A DNA stretch of 64,000 bases from Caproicibacterium amylolyticum (GTDB lineage Bacteria > Bacillota > Clostridia > Oscillospirales > Acutalibacteraceae). The notes beneath the pieces are model-generated. The model was not told the origin of the DNA, made no database searches, and saw only the letters and a list, made by a program, of their open reading frames with translations. Below are positions 20,903 to 29,832 of this stretch, in pieces (position 1 is the first letter of the stretch; the number at the start of each line of letters is the position of its first letter). The DNA lies in NCBI RefSeq assembly GCF_014467055.1, contig NZ_CP060696.1, positions 2,852,001 to 2,916,000 of the forward strand, written 5' to 3'. Made by a program: the position numbers and the translations under genes.

Positions 20903-22033
20903 TTATGCAAGCACCCTGCCTCTGCCAATCGTCTGCCGCAGGGCAAGTGTTTCTTTGTCCAAAATAATCATATCCGCAAGTTTACCCGGCTCCAAAGAGC
21001 CGCGTGTGCGGTCCTCCCGCACTTCGCTTGCCGGGGTCAGGCTGGCCGCACGCACAGCGTCCGGCAGTGGGATGCCGAAAGCCACCAGATTCTGCACTTC
21101 TTTCAGCAGATTGGTGGTAGAGCCCGCAATAGTTCCATCTGCAAGGCGCGCTTCACCGTTTTTCACATAAACGGTCTGCCCGCCCAGTTCGGAAACACCG
21201 TCGGGCTGTCCAGCAGCGCGCATACTGTCGCTGATCACGCAAATGCGCTTTGCACCCAGCTGCCGGAACGCTATCCGCAATGCCGCAGGATGGATATGGA
21301 AACCGTCACAAATCAATTCTGCTGTAACAGTATTGCTGTCAAACACAGCCCCTACCACACCCGGTGCGCGATGATTGAAGCCCGGCATTGCATTATATAA
21401 ATGTGTCGCATGGGTAATACCGGTGCGGAATGCCTGCGAAGCAGTTTCGTAGTCTGCCTCTGTGTGCGCAATGCTGACCGTGCAAAGTTCCTTTGCGCCG
21501 CGGATAAACGCATCCGCTCCAGTGCATTCCGGAGCAATATCCACCAGCTTAATACTTTTGTTGCTATCTTCCCAGAACGAATAAAACTGTGCCAAATTCG
21601 GCGTGCAGACAAACTCTTCTTTTTGGGCGCCGCGCTTTTCGGCGTTGATGTACGGTCCTTCCATATTGATACCCAGGACCGAAGCACCCTCTGCCGGTGC
21701 ATCCATCACCGCACGCACTGCACGCAGCGCCGCACGGATGTTTTCCTCGCTGACTGTCATGGTTGTGGGGCAGAATGCTGTTACGCCGCACGCTGCCAGG
21801 TGCTTTGCCATTTTGCGAATTGCCTGCGGGTCTGCGTCACAGGTATCCGCACCTACACAGCCATGAATATGAATATCTACTAAACCCGGCAGCAGCAGGC
21901 AGCCGGTAAGATCCGTTTCCTGTTCATCCCGCAAGTTCTGCCCGATTTCGGCAATCCGGTCGTTTTCTGTGCGCAGGTCCGCCTGCACCAGCCGAAAGTC
22001 GCCATCCAGCAACTGGGCGTTTTTATACAGCAT
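20903..22033 (-). CDS. nagA: N-acetylglucosamine-6-phosphate deacetylase
   Basis: NagA, 376 residues, an amidohydrolase that removes acetate from GlcNAc-6-phosphate in cell-wall recycling and amino-sugar use. Marks are LPGLVDIHIHGCVG (HxH motif), NMEGPYINAEKRGAQ, THLYNAM, DGFHIHP and VISDSM with the catalytic Asp. Length is standard. It stands alone here, with no nagB or PTS gene adjacent. It has its own promoter at 22083-22111. Confidence 0.97.
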   Translation of the reverse strand: MLYKNAQLLDGDFRLVQADLRTENDRIAEIGQNLRDEQETDLTGCLLLPGLVDIHIHGCVGADTCDADPQAIRKMAKHLAACGVTAFCPTTMTVSEENIRAALRAVRAVMDAPAEGASVLGINMEGPYINAEKRGAQKEEFVCTPNLAQFYSFWEDSNKSIKLVDIAPECTGADAFIRGAKELCTVSIAHTEADYETASQAFRTGITHATHLYNAMPGFNHRAPGVVGAVFDSNTVTAELICDGFHIHPAALRIAFRQLGAKRICVISDSMRAAGQPDGVSELGGQTVYVKNGEARLADGTIAGSTTNLLKEVQNLVAFGIPLPDAVRAASLTPASEVREDRTRGSLEPGKLADMIILDKETLALRQTIGRGRVLA

Positions 22034-22082
22034 CTGTATCGCTCCATTCTATATGCAACTGTTTTCACTGTATTTCGGTTTC

Positions 22083-22111
22083 AGTTTACACCACAGAATA
22101 AGAAAAATCAA
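22083..22111 (-). promoter_or_regulatory. Sigma-A promoter of nagA
   Basis: Minus-strand TTGATT, 17 bases, TAAACT, about 50 bases before the ATG. Confidence 0.65.
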
Positions 22112-22213
22112 GTTAAATCAATAATAAATAATATAAAACCAGATGATTTTAAAAGTGTTTTTTTCTCATACCCTGCTTGAACTTTTTCCCTATGCGAAAA
22201 ATGCCGCAGGTAC

Positions 22214-22242
22214 TTGACTTTACGCGATTTTTATGCGTTACT
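22214..22242 (+). promoter_or_regulatory. Possible promoter of the MATE gene
   Basis: TTGACT, 17 bases, GTTACT; the -10 box is poor, and shifting it by one gives TTACTA with an 18-base spacer. Confidence 0.45.
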
Positions 22243-22287
22243 AATATTACTTAACTGAATAGATTTTCTAGCACTGGAGGTTTCCAC

Positions 22288-23625
22288 TTGACCAAAGATC
22301 TTACTCGCGGCAATCCCTTGAAACTCATTTTCTTCTTCACCATTCCGCTGCTGATTGGCAATCTTTTTCAGCAGTTTTACAGCATGGCAGACACCCTGAT
22401 TGTCGGCCGGACACTGGGCGTAAACGCACTGGCGGCAGTCGGCTGCACCGGCGGCATCACGTTCCTGATTCTCGGCTTCGCACAGGGCGTTACTGCCGGA
22501 CTGTCCATCATCACTGCACAGCGTTTTGGTGCGGAGGATGCCGCCGGTGTGAGGCGAAGCTTCACGACCAGTATCCTGATTTCCGCTGTGACAACCGTTG
22601 TTTTAACAGCAGTCAGCGTGCCGCTGGCGCGCACCATTCTGCATTTGCTAAATACCCCCGCCGAAATTGAGGAACAGGCTTACGAATACATTATAGTGAT
22701 TCTCGCCGGCATTGTAGCTTCTATGCTGTTTAATCTGCTCTCCAACATTATTCGCGCACTGGGCGACAGCCGCACCCCACTTTTCTTCCTGATTATTGCG
22801 AGCATCATCAATATTGTGCTGGACTTTGTGTTTATTCTGAATTTTCACATGGGTGTCGCCGGTGCCGGTTACGCAACGGTGCTGGCCCAACTGATTTCCT
22901 GTGCCTGCTGCTTTGCGTTTATTGCAAAAAAATTGCCGATTCTCCATTTGCACCGGCAGGACTGGAAAATTACCCGACAGGACCTTACTGCACACGCTCG
23001 TGTAGCCTTTCCAATGGGCTTCCAGAGCAGCATCATTGCCATTGGCACACTAATTCTGCAAACCGCCCTAAACGGCCTTGGTGCCACCTCTGTAGCCGCC
23101 TACACCGCTGCAAGCAAAGTGGACCAGCTGGCGATTATGGCCATGATGTCCTTTGGCATGACTATGGCAACCTATGCCGCGCAAAACTACGGTGCGGGAA
23201 AAATGGACCGCATCCGCAAGGGTGTGCGGCAGTGCCTGATGATTTCTGTCGGTCTGAGTGTTGTCATGGCATTTGTCAACATTGTGTTCGGCAAGTATTT
23301 GGTACGCCTGTTTGTGGAAGATGCCGCCGGCGTAATCGACCTTGCGCAGGTGTACCTGATAATCAACAGCAGCTGCTACTTCATTCTCGCTGTTTTGTTT
23401 GTGATTCGCTATACCCTGCAAGGGCTTGGCAAAAGTTTTGTGCCGACTTTCGCGGGCATTATGGAGCTGGTCATGCGCACCGTAGCGGCACTTGCGCTGG
23501 TGGGGCCATTTGGTTTTGCCGGTGCGTCCGCTTCCAACCCACTGGCATGGCTCGGCAGTGCTATTCCGCTGTGCATTTCGTACATTTTAACGATGAGAAG
23601 AGCAGCAGCGGCAGAAAAGCCCTAA
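22288..23625 (+). CDS. MATE family efflux transporter
   Basis: 445 residues with about twelve hydrophobic segments in two homologous halves. Typical MATE sequence includes GNLFQQFYSMADTLIVGR near the N-terminus, LGDSRTPLFFLIIASIINIVLDF and, in the second half, MMSFGMTMATYAAQNYGAG. It would export organic cations or drugs with Na+ or H+ import; the substrate is unknown. The start is TTG at 22288, seven bases after ggagg. It reads alone, divergent from nagA. Confidence 0.93.
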   Translation: MTKDLTRGNPLKLIFFFTIPLLIGNLFQQFYSMADTLIVGRTLGVNALAAVGCTGGITFLILGFAQGVTAGLSIITAQRFGAEDAAGVRRSFTTSILISAVTTVVLTAVSVPLARTILHLLNTPAEIEEQAYEYIIVILAGIVASMLFNLLSNIIRALGDSRTPLFFLIIASIINIVLDFVFILNFHMGVAGAGYATVLAQLISCACCFAFIAKKLPILHLHRQDWKITRQDLTAHARVAFPMGFQSSIIAIGTLILQTALNGLGATSVAAYTAASKVDQLAIMAMMSFGMTMATYAAQNYGAGKMDRIRKGVRQCLMISVGLSVVMAFVNIVFGKYLVRLFVEDAAGVIDLAQVYLIINSSCYFILAVLFVIRYTLQGLGKSFVPTFAGIMELVMRTVAALALVGPFGFAGASASNPLAWLGSAIPLCISYILTMRRAAAAEKP

Positions 23626-23918
23626 AAGTTCTGCTGACCGACGATTTGGACTTCCACGTGGCTTTGACCAAACGGAATCCTATTCGCATTGAGAAGACAA
23701 CGTGGAAATACAGTGAGAAGGACACACAGGAATTAAAAGACGCTTACCAAACCTCTGACCCTGCAAAGGCAAAAAAGATAAAAGCATATGATATTTCCGT
23801 TACCTATCGCCTAACCAAACCCGCCAGTCTGCTGGTTTCGCCCCGTATCTCTGCAGTATTGAATCAAAAGACGGTATACTGCCTGCCCACCGTCCCGCTT
23901 TTTTTGATTGTGGGCTAA
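23626..23918 (+). pseudogene. Possible gene remnant downstream of the MATE gene
   Basis: An open frame of about 97 codons after the MATE stop reads like true protein in its middle (IEKTTWKYSEKDTQELKDAY and AKKIKAYDISVTYRL), with few of the Arg/Ala-rich patterns seen in antisense frames. It has no start codon with a ribosome site, and its upstream extension lies inside the MATE gene in another frame. I take it as the tail of a lost gene of unknown family. A small hairpin (gacggt / accgtc, 23870-23894) followed by a T-run lies near its end. Confidence 0.4.
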
Positions 23919-23930
23919 AACATTTACTCC

Positions 23931-23980
23931 ACAAAAAACAGCGAACCCATTTTTAAAAAATTGGGTTCGCTGTTTTTTGT
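23931..23980. terminator. Strong bidirectional terminator before argH
   Basis: 19-base perfect stem (acaaaaaacagcgaaccca and its complement) with a 12-base A/T loop; poly-A arm on one side and poly-T on the other. Confidence 0.93.
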
Positions 23981-23993
23981 GCAAAGTGTATTT

Positions 23994-25376
23994 TTATACT
24001 TTCTGCTTTAAATAATTTTCTGCTTCCACAATCTCCGCCTGCATCGCCGCATGGCCGGGCGCGCCGATGGTGTTGCGCTTTTCCACGCAGGTGTTCAGGC
24101 TGATGGCTTCGTAAATATCCTGCTCAAACACGGGGCTTACCGCCTTGAATTCTTCCAGTGTAAAATCATCCAGCGCTTTGTTGTGTTCAATGCCGTACAA
24201 CACCAGCTGCCCAACAATGCCGTGTGCGTCGCGGAACGGCACGCCGTGGTTCACTAGGTAGTCTGCCGCGTCTGTTGCGTTGGTAAAACCGTGCTTGGCA
24301 CTTTCCTCCATGCGTGGCTTGTTAAAACGCATGGTTTTGAGCATGCCGCTGAACAGCCTCACACAGCCCTTGACCGTATCAATTGCATCAAACGTGAATT
24401 CCTTGTCTTCCTGCATATCCTTGTCATACGCAAGCGGGATACCCTTCATGGTGGTCAGCATGGAAGTCAAAGCGCCGTATACACGGCCGGTTTTGCCGCG
24501 CACCAGCTCCGCAATGTCCGGATTTTTCTTCTGCGGCATAATGCTGCTGCCTGTGCTGTAGCCGTCATCAATCTCCACAAAGCGGTACTCGTTGGAATTC
24601 CACAAAATGACTTCTTCGCAGAAGCGGCTCAGGTGCATCATCACGAGCGACAGCGCAGAGAGCAGCTCAATGACATAATCGCGGTCGGAAACAGAATCCA
24701 TGCTGTTGCGGGTCGGGCCATCAAAACCCAGCTGCTGTGCCGTATAGGCGCGGTCAAGCGGGTAAGTGGTTCCGGCAAGCGCACCGCTGCCCAGCGGGCA
24801 GAGATTCAGCCGCTTTTTCACATCTGCCAGTCTGCCGCGGTCGCGGCGGAACATTTCAAAATACGCGCCAAGGTGGTGCGCCAGTGTCGTCGGCTGTGCC
24901 TTCTGCAAATGGGTAAATCCGGGCATAAATGTGTCAATATTTGCTTTCATCTGCTGCAGCAGGTTACCCAGCAGTTCGGCAAGTTCCTCGTCAATATTTG
25001 CAATTTCGTCCCGCACGTAAAGTTTCATGTCCAGCGCAACCTGGTCATTGCGGCTGCGGCCGGTGTGCAGCTTTTTGCCGGGGTCGCCGATCCGGTCAAT
25101 CAAATTGGCTTCCACGAAGCTGTGCACGTCCTCATATTTGTCGGTAATTTCGAGTTTTCCGGCTTCCACGTCAGCCAAAATGCTTTCTAGGCCCGCAAGA
25201 ACCGCGTCCCGTTCTTTTTCTGTTAAAACACCCTGTTTGGCAAGCATTTTCACGTGCGCCCGACTGCCCGCAATATCCTGCGGCAGCAGCCGCTGGTCAA
25301 AAGAAATGGATGCATTAAATGCATACGCCAGCTTGTCTGTTTCCTTTGTAAATCTTCCGCCCCATAACTGTGCCAT
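23994..25376 (-). CDS. argH: Argininosuccinate lyase
   Basis: ArgH, 460 residues, splits argininosuccinate into arginine and fumarate. Marks are LWGGRFTKETD at the start, HTGRSRNDQVALD, THLQKAQPTTLAHHLGAY and the catalytic loop GSSIMPQKKNPDIAEL. Length is standard. It is not next to argG, which is its usual partner. The gene has its own promoter, back to back with that of the fructose PTS remnant. Confidence 0.98.
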   Translation of the reverse strand: MAQLWGGRFTKETDKLAYAFNASISFDQRLLPQDIAGSRAHVKMLAKQGVLTEKERDAVLAGLESILADVEAGKLEITDKYEDVHSFVEANLIDRIGDPGKKLHTGRSRNDQVALDMKLYVRDEIANIDEELAELLGNLLQQMKANIDTFMPGFTHLQKAQPTTLAHHLGAYFEMFRRDRGRLADVKKRLNLCPLGSGALAGTTYPLDRAYTAQQLGFDGPTRNSMDSVSDRDYVIELLSALSLVMMHLSRFCEEVILWNSNEYRFVEIDDGYSTGSSIMPQKKNPDIAELVRGKTGRVYGALTSMLTTMKGIPLAYDKDMQEDKEFTFDAIDTVKGCVRLFSGMLKTMRFNKPRMEESAKHGFTNATDAADYLVNHGVPFRDAHGIVGQLVLYGIEHNKALDDFTLEEFKAVSPVFEQDIYEAISLNTCVEKRNTIGAPGHAAMQAEIVEAENYLKQKV

Positions 25377-25457
25377 TTTTCCACCCTGCTTTCCTCAGTT
25401 TCTGCCGCTGCTGCTTTTTGCACAGCCGCCGGTCTGTTCCTGCATTTTTCTTTTTTG

Positions 25458-25486
25458 AGTGTATCATATTTTGGCGGTGATTGCAA
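25458..25486 (-). promoter_or_regulatory. Sigma-A promoter of argH
   Basis: Minus-strand TTGCAA, 17 bases, TACACT, about 80 bases before the ATG. Confidence 0.6.
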
Positions 25487-25496
25487 TTTTCCGGAA

Positions 25497-25525
25497 TTGA
25501 CCTTTGCAAAATTTGATGCTATTCT
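25497..25525 (+). promoter_or_regulatory. Sigma-A-like promoter of the fructose PTS remnant
   Basis: TTGACC, 17 bases, TATTCT, about 75 bases before the ATG of the remnant. Its -35 box lies 10 bases from that of the divergent argH promoter. Confidence 0.6.
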
Positions 25526-25601
25526 GTTTTTGATAAAGAAAATTTGTCACATTTCCTGAAAAAATTGCTCCGCTTGGCTGAAATAGAAAGGACGTGCTTT
25601 T

Positions 25602-25896
25602 ATGCACATTCAGGAGCTTCTCAGTCCCGATGCATTTGACTCAAACGCCTGTCCCAAAACAAAGGGGGAAGCGCTGGAACAGCTAATTCAGCTCATCTGC
25701 CGCACCGGATGTATTTCAGATGCTGATCGAATAGGAAACTTCCTCCTGCAACGGGGTCGTTGCCGCCGGATTTTTAAGTGGCATTTTCCTGCTTGCTGTG
25801 GCAATCGGCAGCTTTGTGGGAATGTTCCTGCTGGTTTTCCTGAAAAAGTACAGTAAATCCTCTTTTCTTCAAAAATCAAAGATTACTGATACATAA
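25602..25896 (+). pseudogene. Fructose-type PTS enzyme II remnant with internal deletion
   Basis: The first 43 or so codons (MHIQELLSPDAFDSN, KTKGEALEQLIQLICRTG, ISDADRI) read like the start of a fructose-family PTS EIIA domain. From about 25735 that frame becomes nonsense, while the +1 frame reads the typical C-terminal helix of an EIIC domain: GVVAAGFLSGIFLLAVAIGS followed by FVGMFLLVFLKKYSK, ending at TAA 25894-25896. The EIIB, most of EIIC and most of EIIA are gone. The ATG with aaaggacg, a promoter and a perfect terminator remain. It is best explained by one large deletion in a fruA-like gene, with the ends joined out of frame. Confidence 0.8.
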
Positions 25897-25933
25897 AAAG
25901 GACGCTTTGGAAAATTTCCAAAGCGTCCTTTTT
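25895..25933. terminator. Bidirectional terminator after the PTS remnant
   Basis: 19-base perfect stem, aaaaaggacgctttggaaa and its complement, with a minimal loop. It serves the PTS remnant and the convergent Gld-like operon. Confidence 0.93.
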
Positions 25934-25952
25934 CATTTTACACGTACAGCGC

Positions 25953-27494
25953 TTATTTTACTGCTTTTGCAGCAGTCAGCAGTGCATCTACATCTGTACT
26001 GTTTACCAGTCCGCAGGCAACACCGTTGGCCGTAACCAGATAGCGGCGTTCACTCGCTTTATAGAACTGATATATCTGGCGGGCTTCTCCGTCAAAGCCG
26101 TTGAGGGTCAATGTGTAAGCTGGACTGCCGGAGGGCGCGTCTGTGCTGTCCTCCAGTATCTTCATACTGGTGACCTTGCTGTAAAACACCGCAAAGGTCT
26201 TTTCGTCAGAAAGCTTCTTGCCGTTAAGCTGTGTTGTGTAAGTGTAGGACGGCACATCCTCTGTGGAAGAGCTTTCGTTTTTGGTACGCGATACGACCAT
26301 CTGGTAATCTGCTCCGCTGCCCTGCAGGGAAACGCCGGAAATCTGCGTCTGCGCACTGGTTACCAGAGTCATACGCTGCAGGTCAAAGGTTTTTTCTGTC
26401 AGCCAAGGCATGCCGTTGCTGCTGACCGAATAAACCATCCGGCCGCCCTTCAGCATCACATAATAGTAAGTACCGTTGTCACTTTCGCTGCTGGCAGTGC
26501 TGCTGGTATCGGCAGCTTTCAGGGAACCGACCAAAATGGTTCCCGTGCCGCTTGCCGATGTATAGGTCAGTTCAGAAGCCGGGCTGCTGAGCCCGTACTT
26601 TTTCAGCTGGTCTGCCGTCGGATCCAGTGCCTCCACACTGGAAGCGCTGATTGAGGAAAGCGCACTGGTCAGAGTTTCCACTTTGGTACTGTCGGCAGGG
26701 CGGCTGTTCACCAGCCAGTTGCTGCCGGAACGCGCCAGCCCGAAACTACCGCCTGCATTCCTAATATCGATCTTTGTAAAGGATGCTGCAGTCGCAGCAG
26801 TGCCGGACGCAGTGGACGGAGCAGAGGAAACCGTCGGAATACTGGTTACCTGCGTGGAAATATAAGAACTGATACCCTTCGTCAGGTTTTCTGCAATCGT
26901 AGCGGCGTAAATGGTTTCCTTACCCTCCAGCTTTACATAGCGTGCGGAAGTATCCAGCGGTGTTTCGTTGCCAATCAGCACGGTTACCTTGCTGCCGTCG
27001 GAAAATGTGCTGGTAAAGGTAGCCGCCGGGTCTTTCAAGCCATAGTCCGCCAGTGACTCGGCAGAGCCGATCGTTTTCAGTGCAGAAAGGCTGTAGCCGT
27101 CCTGCGCAGCAGTACCAATAGTCTCGGAATTGGTGATCAAACCGGAAAGTTCATTGATCTTAAAAACAGTTTTTGTCTGTGCAGCGGAAGAAGCAGAGCT
27201 GCTGCCGGCAGAGGAAGTCGAAGCGGCCGCTGCACTTGCGGAAGCCGCCGCCTCGGAGGCCGCCTTTGCAGTCGCCTCCTTATCCGGAACAATGGTGTAA
27301 GTTCCAGCTGCATTTTTTACAGTCATGCTGATAAGGTTGCTGTCCTTATGGCTGTAAAGAGAAGTGGTCTGCAGGTCGGATTCTGACGAACTGCTGCTTC
27401 CCCCCGTTGGGGCAAAGTGCAGACCCAGCAGGACGGCCACCAAGCCGACTACACAAATCAGCAGAGCAATGAGCGTCCGTTTTGGGTGCTTCAT
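25953..27494 (-). CDS. DUF4340-type membrane-anchored protein of the Gld-like ABC operon
   Basis: 513 residues starting MKHPKRTLIA, with a membrane anchor at about 8-27 and an exposed remainder. FKINELSGLITNSETIG, LADYGLKDPAATFTSTF and YVKLEGKETIYAATIA are typical of DUF4340 proteins, which in many bacteria accompany GldA/F/G-like ABC transporters. Two similar halves (DYGLKDP at about 170 and KKYGLSSP in the second) suggest an internal repeat. A 45-residue Ala/Ser-rich stretch (about 80-125) interrupts the first part of the domain. The ATG overlaps the previous gene's TGA by one base, so translation is coupled. The role of the family is unknown. Confidence 0.82.
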   Translation of the reverse strand: MKHPKRTLIALLICVVGLVAVLLGLHFAPTGGSSSSSESDLQTTSLYSHKDSNLISMTVKNAAGTYTIVPDKEATAKAASEAAASASAAAASTSSAGSSSASSAAQTKTVFKINELSGLITNSETIGTAAQDGYSLSALKTIGSAESLADYGLKDPAATFTSTFSDGSKVTVLIGNETPLDTSARYVKLEGKETIYAATIAENLTKGISSYISTQVTSIPTVSSAPSTASGTAATAASFTKIDIRNAGGSFGLARSGSNWLVNSRPADSTKVETLTSALSSISASSVEALDPTADQLKKYGLSSPASELTYTSASGTGTILVGSLKAADTSSTASSESDNGTYYYVMLKGGRMVYSVSSNGMPWLTEKTFDLQRMTLVTSAQTQISGVSLQGSGADYQMVVSRTKNESSSTEDVPSYTYTTQLNGKKLSDEKTFAVFYSKVTSMKILEDSTDAPSGSPAYTLTLNGFDGEARQIYQFYKASERRYLVTANGVACGLVNSTDVDALLTAAKAVK

Positions 27495-29110
27495 CAGAGC
27501 TTCCTCCTTTTTCTGTAAACCACAATTCCGATTGCAAAGCAGCAAAGCGGCAGCACAATCGTAAAGATGAGCAGGCCCACCATACTGCTGGCAGCGCTGG
27601 AAAGGGAAATATCCGCTGTGTTGGTCTGTACTGGAGTAATCGTAACCGCGCCGGTGCTGGTGGTGCCGGTCATGTACTTTGCAAGGTCGGCAGTCCACGT
27701 GCCGTTGCTGTAGGTGTTCGTGTTAATAATGCCGTCTGTAAAGAAAACAGAACTGCCGCAGACTGCCACGCTTGCTTTCGCCTTGCCGACTGTCTTTTCG
27801 CCTATTGCCGCAATAACGGAAGCTGCCTTTGTCTTGTTTGCTGCGGAAGAATCTGTATTCTCTGTTGGACTGACGGTATAGCAGGTATCGTTGGACTTCA
27901 GCAATGCGCTGGCGGTAACACCGCTGACGGAACTGGAAAGCGTCATTGCCTGTGCCAGCGGTGTCAGCAGATTGCTGTAGGAGGAACTCTTATTCAGCGT
28001 TACATCCGTGCCTGCCTGCGCCAGCAGATAACTCGGCTGCTGCATCACGTACTTGCTTGCGTCAGATTCCATGACCACCTGATTTGCCAGTGTAATGCCC
28101 CACTCTTTCAGAAAAGCGGCAAGCTTCGGCATTTTTTCGGGGTCAATGATGTGGGTCGTCAGCACCAGACCGCGGTCCTTTGTGCTGCTGGTAGAAGCAA
28201 GGAACTCATCCAGTTTCTTGATTTCAGCATCGGTGTAATCCGTTTTTGGTGCGCCAATGAACACCAACTGTGCGTTGTCCGGAATCTTATCAGTCAGCAG
28301 GCTGAAATCCTTATTTGTAAACTGGTTGCTGGTGTAAAGTTTTTTCAGTGCGGTTACCGCATCGGAAGAAAGCTGCTCACTGTGGCCGGTTTCAAACGCA
28401 ATGACCGGGGTATTTTCACTGTTTGCGTTGCTGATGCCGGAAGCCAGTGCGTCACCAACCTGTGTGTAAATCTGCTGCGTACCGGTCTGGCTGTCACTTG
28501 AAACATTAAATAAATCGGTGGACTTTACCACATAGGAATTCTTTGGCGCAGTAACCACAACGTCGCCCTTTGCAAGGTTATCTTCGGAATATTTGCTGGC
28601 AAAGGTGGGGTTTTTGTCAAGGTCCATGTAAGCAACAGAGATCTTATTGTTGCGCTCCGACATCTTGCCGGCGATGATGCCCACCTGGCTGTACTTAACG
28701 CTGGAAGAAAGCAGCTGGTTGTTTTTCACCTGCTCTTCCGTACCGATAATGGTCAGTGTGGTGTTCTGCTTCACACCGTCCACAACCGCTTTAACGCTGT
28801 CGCTCAGGGAATTGACGTTGCCGGTCGTCATATCAATGTTCATGCTCGGGAACTTGCTGCCCAATGCGGAAACCACCACATTCACCAGCACAAGGATCAC
28901 CAGCCCCAGCGCTGTAATGGCACTGGCAGTGGTTCCGTGGCGGAATTTCTGGGATTTCAGCTTTTCTTTCAGCGGCTTCCTGCTGTTTTTCTTTGCTTCT
29001 TTTTGGGTACGGCGGCGCTCCATTTCGGCTTCTTGTGCCGCCTTTTCCTCTTTATCCTTCACATATTCTGATTTTTTCAGTTCTGTTGTTTTCTCGGAAC
29101 GCTTGTTCAT
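27494..29110 (-). CDS. GldG-like ABC transporter auxiliary protein
   Basis: 538 residues. A highly charged cytoplasmic start of about 55 residues (KKSEYVKDKEEKAAQEAE), a membrane helix at about 62-84, a large outer domain and a C-terminal helix (MVGLLIFTIVLPLCCFAIGI) before the basic end YRKRRKL. FPSMNIDMTTGNVNSLSDSV and the later VIAFETGHSEQL, LVFIGAPKTDYTDAEIKKL fit the GldG / ABC_transp_aux family. In Bacteroidetes GldG is linked to gliding and secretion; in Clostridia the same set occurs without gliding and its substrate is unknown. Operon order here is ATPase, permease, GldG-like, DUF4340. Confidence 0.85.
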   Translation of the reverse strand: MNKRSEKTTELKKSEYVKDKEEKAAQEAEMERRRTQKEAKKNSRKPLKEKLKSQKFRHGTTASAITALGLVILVLVNVVVSALGSKFPSMNIDMTTGNVNSLSDSVKAVVDGVKQNTTLTIIGTEEQVKNNQLLSSSVKYSQVGIIAGKMSERNNKISVAYMDLDKNPTFASKYSEDNLAKGDVVVTAPKNSYVVKSTDLFNVSSDSQTGTQQIYTQVGDALASGISNANSENTPVIAFETGHSEQLSSDAVTALKKLYTSNQFTNKDFSLLTDKIPDNAQLVFIGAPKTDYTDAEIKKLDEFLASTSSTKDRGLVLTTHIIDPEKMPKLAAFLKEWGITLANQVVMESDASKYVMQQPSYLLAQAGTDVTLNKSSSYSNLLTPLAQAMTLSSSVSGVTASALLKSNDTCYTVSPTENTDSSAANKTKAASVIAAIGEKTVGKAKASVAVCGSSVFFTDGIINTNTYSNGTWTADLAKYMTGTTSTGAVTITPVQTNTADISLSSAASSMVGLLIFTIVLPLCCFAIGIVVYRKRRKL

Positions 29111-29126
29111 TGTTTATCTTCCCTCC

Positions 29127-29831
29127 TCAGTGCCAGCGGCGGCTTTCCAGCCGCCGACCGGTCAGAAACAGCAGTGCCGCCGTAATGGACACAAAGAACA
29201 CCACCGCAGCAATATCAAACGTGCCGGAAGTAAACTGCTGGTACCGGCTGGAGAAAGAAATCCATGTAACGACTTTGGAAAGCACAGCATTGTTCACTGC
29301 CGTTGCGATGGAATCGATCACCATCAGGAAAATGGCAATGCCAAGGCTGCCGATAGCCGCAACAATCGGGTTTTCTGTCAGGGAAGAAATAAAAATGCCG
29401 ATTGCCGTCATTGCCGCGCCAAAGAACAGTGCGCCTAAGTAATCACCGAAAATCATGCCCATGTTTGGCTGTGCAACAAACATCAGCACCACCGCCGGAA
29501 TTAAAGAAAGCGTCATGGCGATTGCATAAATCACGAAAGAACCAATAAATTTACCCACTACAATGGAAATCGTGCTCACCGGCGCGGTCAGCAGCGCCTG
29601 GTCAGTCTTGCTGCGGCGCTCCTCACTCAGGGTGCGCATGGTCAAGATCGGGATGATGAGCATGCACCACATAAACATATTGCTGTAAACATATGAGACA
29701 TTGGAGGAACTGCCGGACATAAACACCTGTGTATAGAAATATCCGAACAGCGCCATCATCACACCAATGCAGACATATGCCACTGGCGAGTGAAAGTACT
29801 GCCTCAGTTCTTTTTTTGCAACAGCACCCAT
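29127..29831 (-). CDS. ABC transporter permease, GldF-like
   Basis: 234 residues with six hydrophobic segments. AVAKKELRQYFHSPVAYV at the N-terminus and MRTLSEERRSKTDQALLTAPVS are signatures of the ABC-2 permeases of the GldF/NosY type. Start MGAVAKK at 29831 lies one base after the stop of the ATPase gene, with aaggaggag as ribosome site. It would form the membrane pore with the ATPase encoded just upstream. Confidence 0.9.
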   Translation of the reverse strand: MGAVAKKELRQYFHSPVAYVCIGVMMALFGYFYTQVFMSGSSSNVSYVYSNMFMWCMLIIPILTMRTLSEERRSKTDQALLTAPVSTISIVVGKFIGSFVIYAIAMTLSLIPAVVLMFVAQPNMGMIFGDYLGALFFGAAMTAIGIFISSLTENPIVAAIGSLGIAIFLMVIDSIATAVNNAVLSKVVTWISFSSRYQQFTSGTFDIAAVVFFVSITAALLFLTGRRLESRRWH

Positions 29832-29832
29832 T

